NCBI GenBank assembly: GCA_902588315.1
Contig: CACIOP010000001.1
Coordinates: 62,001-126,000 of the forward strand
Origin: an uncultured Pelagibacteraceae bacterium
GTDB taxonomy: Bacteria > Pseudomonadota > Alphaproteobacteria > Pelagibacterales > Pelagibacteraceae
Direction of reading: 5' to 3'
DNA length: 64,000 nt
The notes under the pieces are model-generated. The model had not been told where the DNA came from, did no database searches, and saw only the letters and a list, made by a program, of their open reading frames with translations. The position numbers and the translations under genes are program-made. Below, piece after piece: positions 62,194-64,000 of this stretch (the first letter of the stretch is position 1; each line of letters opens with the position of its first letter).

Positions 62194-63327
62194 TTATTTT
62201 CTGCCTTTAGATAGCAGTTGTTTGTAAAGTTTTACATCTGCATTACCTTCGCATCCTATTACCAAAACATTAGAATTTTCGTTAAGTTCTATAATTTTTT
62301 TAATTTTAGTATTATTACAAACGCCTACCAGGCTCATAATACCAGGTGCAGAGCACTCGCCACCAATTATTGAATTTTTACTAAGCTTTTTGTCTTTCAA
62401 CATCGCTACAGTTTTAGCAATATTTCGATCACTTACAGACACACAACAATTGCTCGTTTTTTTCAATATTTGCCAAGGAATATATGACATTTCATTACAT
62501 GACATGCCACCCATGATGCTCTCCTTTTTAATTTTAATTTTTTTTAATTTATTGTGTTTTATGCTTTGAAGAACACAATCAGCTCTATCAGGCTCAACAA
62601 TTATTATCTTTGGAATTCTTTTAAAATATTTTGCAACACCAGTAACTACACCAGCAGCCATACCACCAACACCAGCTTGTAAAAAAATATGGGTTATATA
62701 TTGATTTGTTTGTTTAGAAATTTCTTTGATCATTACGGAATACCCTGCCATAGTAAGTTGAGGGACTAATTTGTAATCTTTTGTTGAAACATCTTGTACA
62801 ATTTTCCAATTATTTTTTTTTGATAATTTCTTACATTCGTTGAGTGAATTTTCATAATCTCCTCTAACTCTTATTACTTCAGCACCAAATTTTTTAATTT
62901 CTTTAACCCGTGTGTCGCTTACGTATTGACTAACAAAGATTTTACATTTTAACCCAAGCCTTTTCGCACCCCATGCTACAGATCTTCCGTGGTTCCCAGC
63001 GGTTGCCGAAGAAATGATTATATTTTTTTTCCCTTTAGATATTTTTTCAACAGCATAAGCACCACCCAAAGCTTTAAATGATTTTAAATGAAATCTTTTA
63101 GACTCATCCTTATAAAAAACATTATTTAGTTTTAAATTTTTTTGTAATTTATCAAGTTTTAATAATGGGGTTGGTTTATAATTTTTCCAACTGGAAATTG
63201 ATTTAAAAGCGTTTGTTAATAGTAATGAAGGAACAAATCTTAATACATAATTTCTTTTAAAACTAAAATTATTATTTTTTAAAGATTTTGTAAGTGTCCA
63301 GTTTTTAATGCTTTTTAAACTCTTCAC
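62194..63327 (-). CDS. Diaminopropionate ammonia-lyase-like PLP enzyme
   Basis: Fold-type II PLP enzyme of 377 residues with a GTG start one base after the glutamine synthetase stop. The PLP lysine is Lys85 in KSFKALGGAYA, and the phosphate-binding loop is SATAGNHGRSVAW near 107-119. The family usually has ATDGNHG; the aspartate (a catalytic base for the D-isomer in Salmonella) is Ala110 here. LLQAGVGAMAGGV-like FLQAGVGGMAAGVV and ECSAPGIMSL follow. It likely deaminates an amino acid, releasing ammonium; the substrate may differ from 2,3-diaminopropionate. Confidence 0.78.
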   Translation of the reverse strand: MKSLKSIKNWTLTKSLKNNNFSFKRNYVLRFVPSLLLTNAFKSISSWKNYKPTPLLKLDKLQKNLKLNNVFYKDESKRFHLKSFKALGGAYAVEKISKGKKNIIISSATAGNHGRSVAWGAKRLGLKCKIFVSQYVSDTRVKEIKKFGAEVIRVRGDYENSLNECKKLSKKNNWKIVQDVSTKDYKLVPQLTMAGYSVMIKEISKQTNQYITHIFLQAGVGGMAAGVVTGVAKYFKRIPKIIIVEPDRADCVLQSIKHNKLKKIKIKKESIMGGMSCNEMSYIPWQILKKTSNCCVSVSDRNIAKTVAMLKDKKLSKNSIIGGECSAPGIMSLVGVCNNTKIKKIIELNENSNVLVIGCEGNADVKLYKQLLSKGRK

Positions 63328-63328
63328 T

Positions 63329-64000
63329 TTAACAGTCTAAAGTATTTTGTCTTTCCCATTGAGTTACAGGTTTGGACTTATCGAAGTTTTCTATATTATC
63401 AAATTCATTAATTTCAGATTTTCTAAGTTTTATATAACTATTGATTGTTTCTTTTCCAAAAGCGTCATTCATTTCCTTATTATTTCTTAATAGTTCAAGT
63501 GATTCTTTAAGTTCATTTGGTAGTTTTGGCAGGTCAGGATACTTCTTGTAATCTGTGTACATGTTACAATTTAAAGGTTCGCCTGGATTGATTTTATGTT
63601 TTAATCCATTCAAACCTGCTGCTAACACACTTGCTTGTAATAAATATGGATTTGCAGATCCATCCATCAATCTCAATTCAAACCTTCCAGGGTCTGGAAT
63701 TCTTATCATATGAGTTCTGTTATTTCCCGTATAAGATATACTACTTGGCGACCAAGATGCTCCAGATTTTGTTGGAGGTGCATTAATTCTTCTATAGCTA
63801 TTGATTGTTGGATTAAAAAAAGCAGATAATGAAGAAGCATTTTTAATTACCCCTCCTAAAAAATTATAGGCCATTTTACTTAATCCAAGTTTGTCTGATT
63901 TGTCTAAAAATTTATTTTTTTTTCCATCCCAAACTGATATGTGGGCATGACAGCCATTACCTGTGAGGTTTTCGAATGGTTTAGGCATGAATGTTGCTCT
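63329..64000 (-). CDS. Glutamine synthetase-family protein, C-terminal part (GlnT-like, partial)
   Basis: The frame is open to the window edge, so only the last 223 residues are seen. They carry ATFMPKPFENLTGNGCHAH, the ATP/metal-binding HISVWDGK, NRTHMIRIP and the glutamate-binding RFELRLMDGSANPYLLQAS. This is the C-terminal catalytic domain of a glutamine synthetase relative of the GlnT type, which may ligate ammonium or amines to glutamate. Pairing with an ammonia-lyase-like gene suggests capture of freed nitrogen. The N-terminus is outside the window. Confidence 0.85.
   Translation of the reverse strand, partial: RATFMPKPFENLTGNGCHAHISVWDGKKNKFLDKSDKLGLSKMAYNFLGGVIKNASSLSAFFNPTINSYRRINAPPTKSGASWSPSSISYTGNNRTHMIRIPDPGRFELRLMDGSANPYLLQASVLAAGLNGLKHKINPGEPLNCNMYTDYKKYPDLPKLPNELKESLELLRNNKEMNDAFGKETINSYIKLRKSEINEFDNIENFDKSKPVTQWERQNTLDC

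Overview
The window is AT-rich (roughly 30% GC by eye) and almost fully coding. Spacers are tiny, many stop/start codons overlap (ATGA, TAATG, GTGA), and the protein set points to the marine alphaproteobacterial SAR11 clade (Pelagibacterales). Supporting this are a leuA-mreBCD-mrdA-mrdB order, very compact proteins, several Liv-type and polyamine-type ABC systems with high-affinity binding proteins, and many Fe(II)/2-oxoglutarate oxygenases and small-molecule catabolic enzymes. There are no rRNA or tRNA genes, insertion sequences, prophage genes or CRISPR arrays. The assignment to SAR11 is an inference from gene content.

Layout. 1-5626: end of leuA, then the rod-shape and cell-wall elongation operon. 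5670-11268: one run of metabolic genes (FAD amino-acid oxidase, DMT exporter, 2-hydroxyacid dehydrogenase, deacetylase-like protein, msrB, DUF1479 oxygenase). 11265-11822: grxC and a DUF2805 gene on the other strand. 11886-11939: a terminator-like hairpin touching a LysE exporter start. 12641-26535: two complete branched-chain/amide-type ABC importers, between which lie azlCD (azlC apparently frameshifted), a glutarate 2-hydroxylase (glaH) and a ProC-like reductase. A 23-codon ORF and an MFS gene close this block.

26643-30660 is a tight four-gene operon (LLM flavin monooxygenase, DUF1185 protein, alpha/beta hydrolase, aldehyde dehydrogenase). Its enzyme classes match known N-heterocycle ring-opening pathways, and it has a structured-looking, GC-richer leader. 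It is my best candidate for an undescribed catabolic system. 30766-41440 holds an isopenicillin-N-synthase-like oxygenase, exporters, an orphan proV with a betainyl-CoA-thioesterase-like gene, a gamma-butyrobetaine-hydroxylase-like oxygenase with a class II aldolase, an aldehyde dehydrogenase, a beta-hydroxyacid dehydrogenase, and an EutA/DoeA-like pair related to ectoine breakdown. 41486-46006 is a PotADBC polyamine-type importer, followed by a FadN-like fused beta-oxidation enzyme, a secreted isomerase/metallopeptidase pair, an agmatinase-family ureohydrolase with its own aldehyde dehydrogenase, and an M20 deacylase.

53300-60757 returns to housekeeping genes: a CsaA-like protein, a LysE exporter, aconitase, YfgM-like and BamB-like envelope proteins, a cupin-like protein, ZapE and YjbQ. 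60769-64000 (minus strand) carries photolyase, a diaminopropionate-ammonia-lyase-like enzyme and the C-terminal part of a glutamine synthetase. Taken together, much of the window takes up nitrogen-rich solutes (amino acids, polyamines, betaines) and feeds them through oxygenases, aldehyde dehydrogenases and deaminating steps into central carbon and ammonium pools. Seven small-molecule exporter genes are interspersed. Recurrent regulatory architecture is seen: binding-protein genes end in strong intrinsic terminators placed directly before the permease genes, and several promoters sit so close to start codons that leaderless transcripts are likely.
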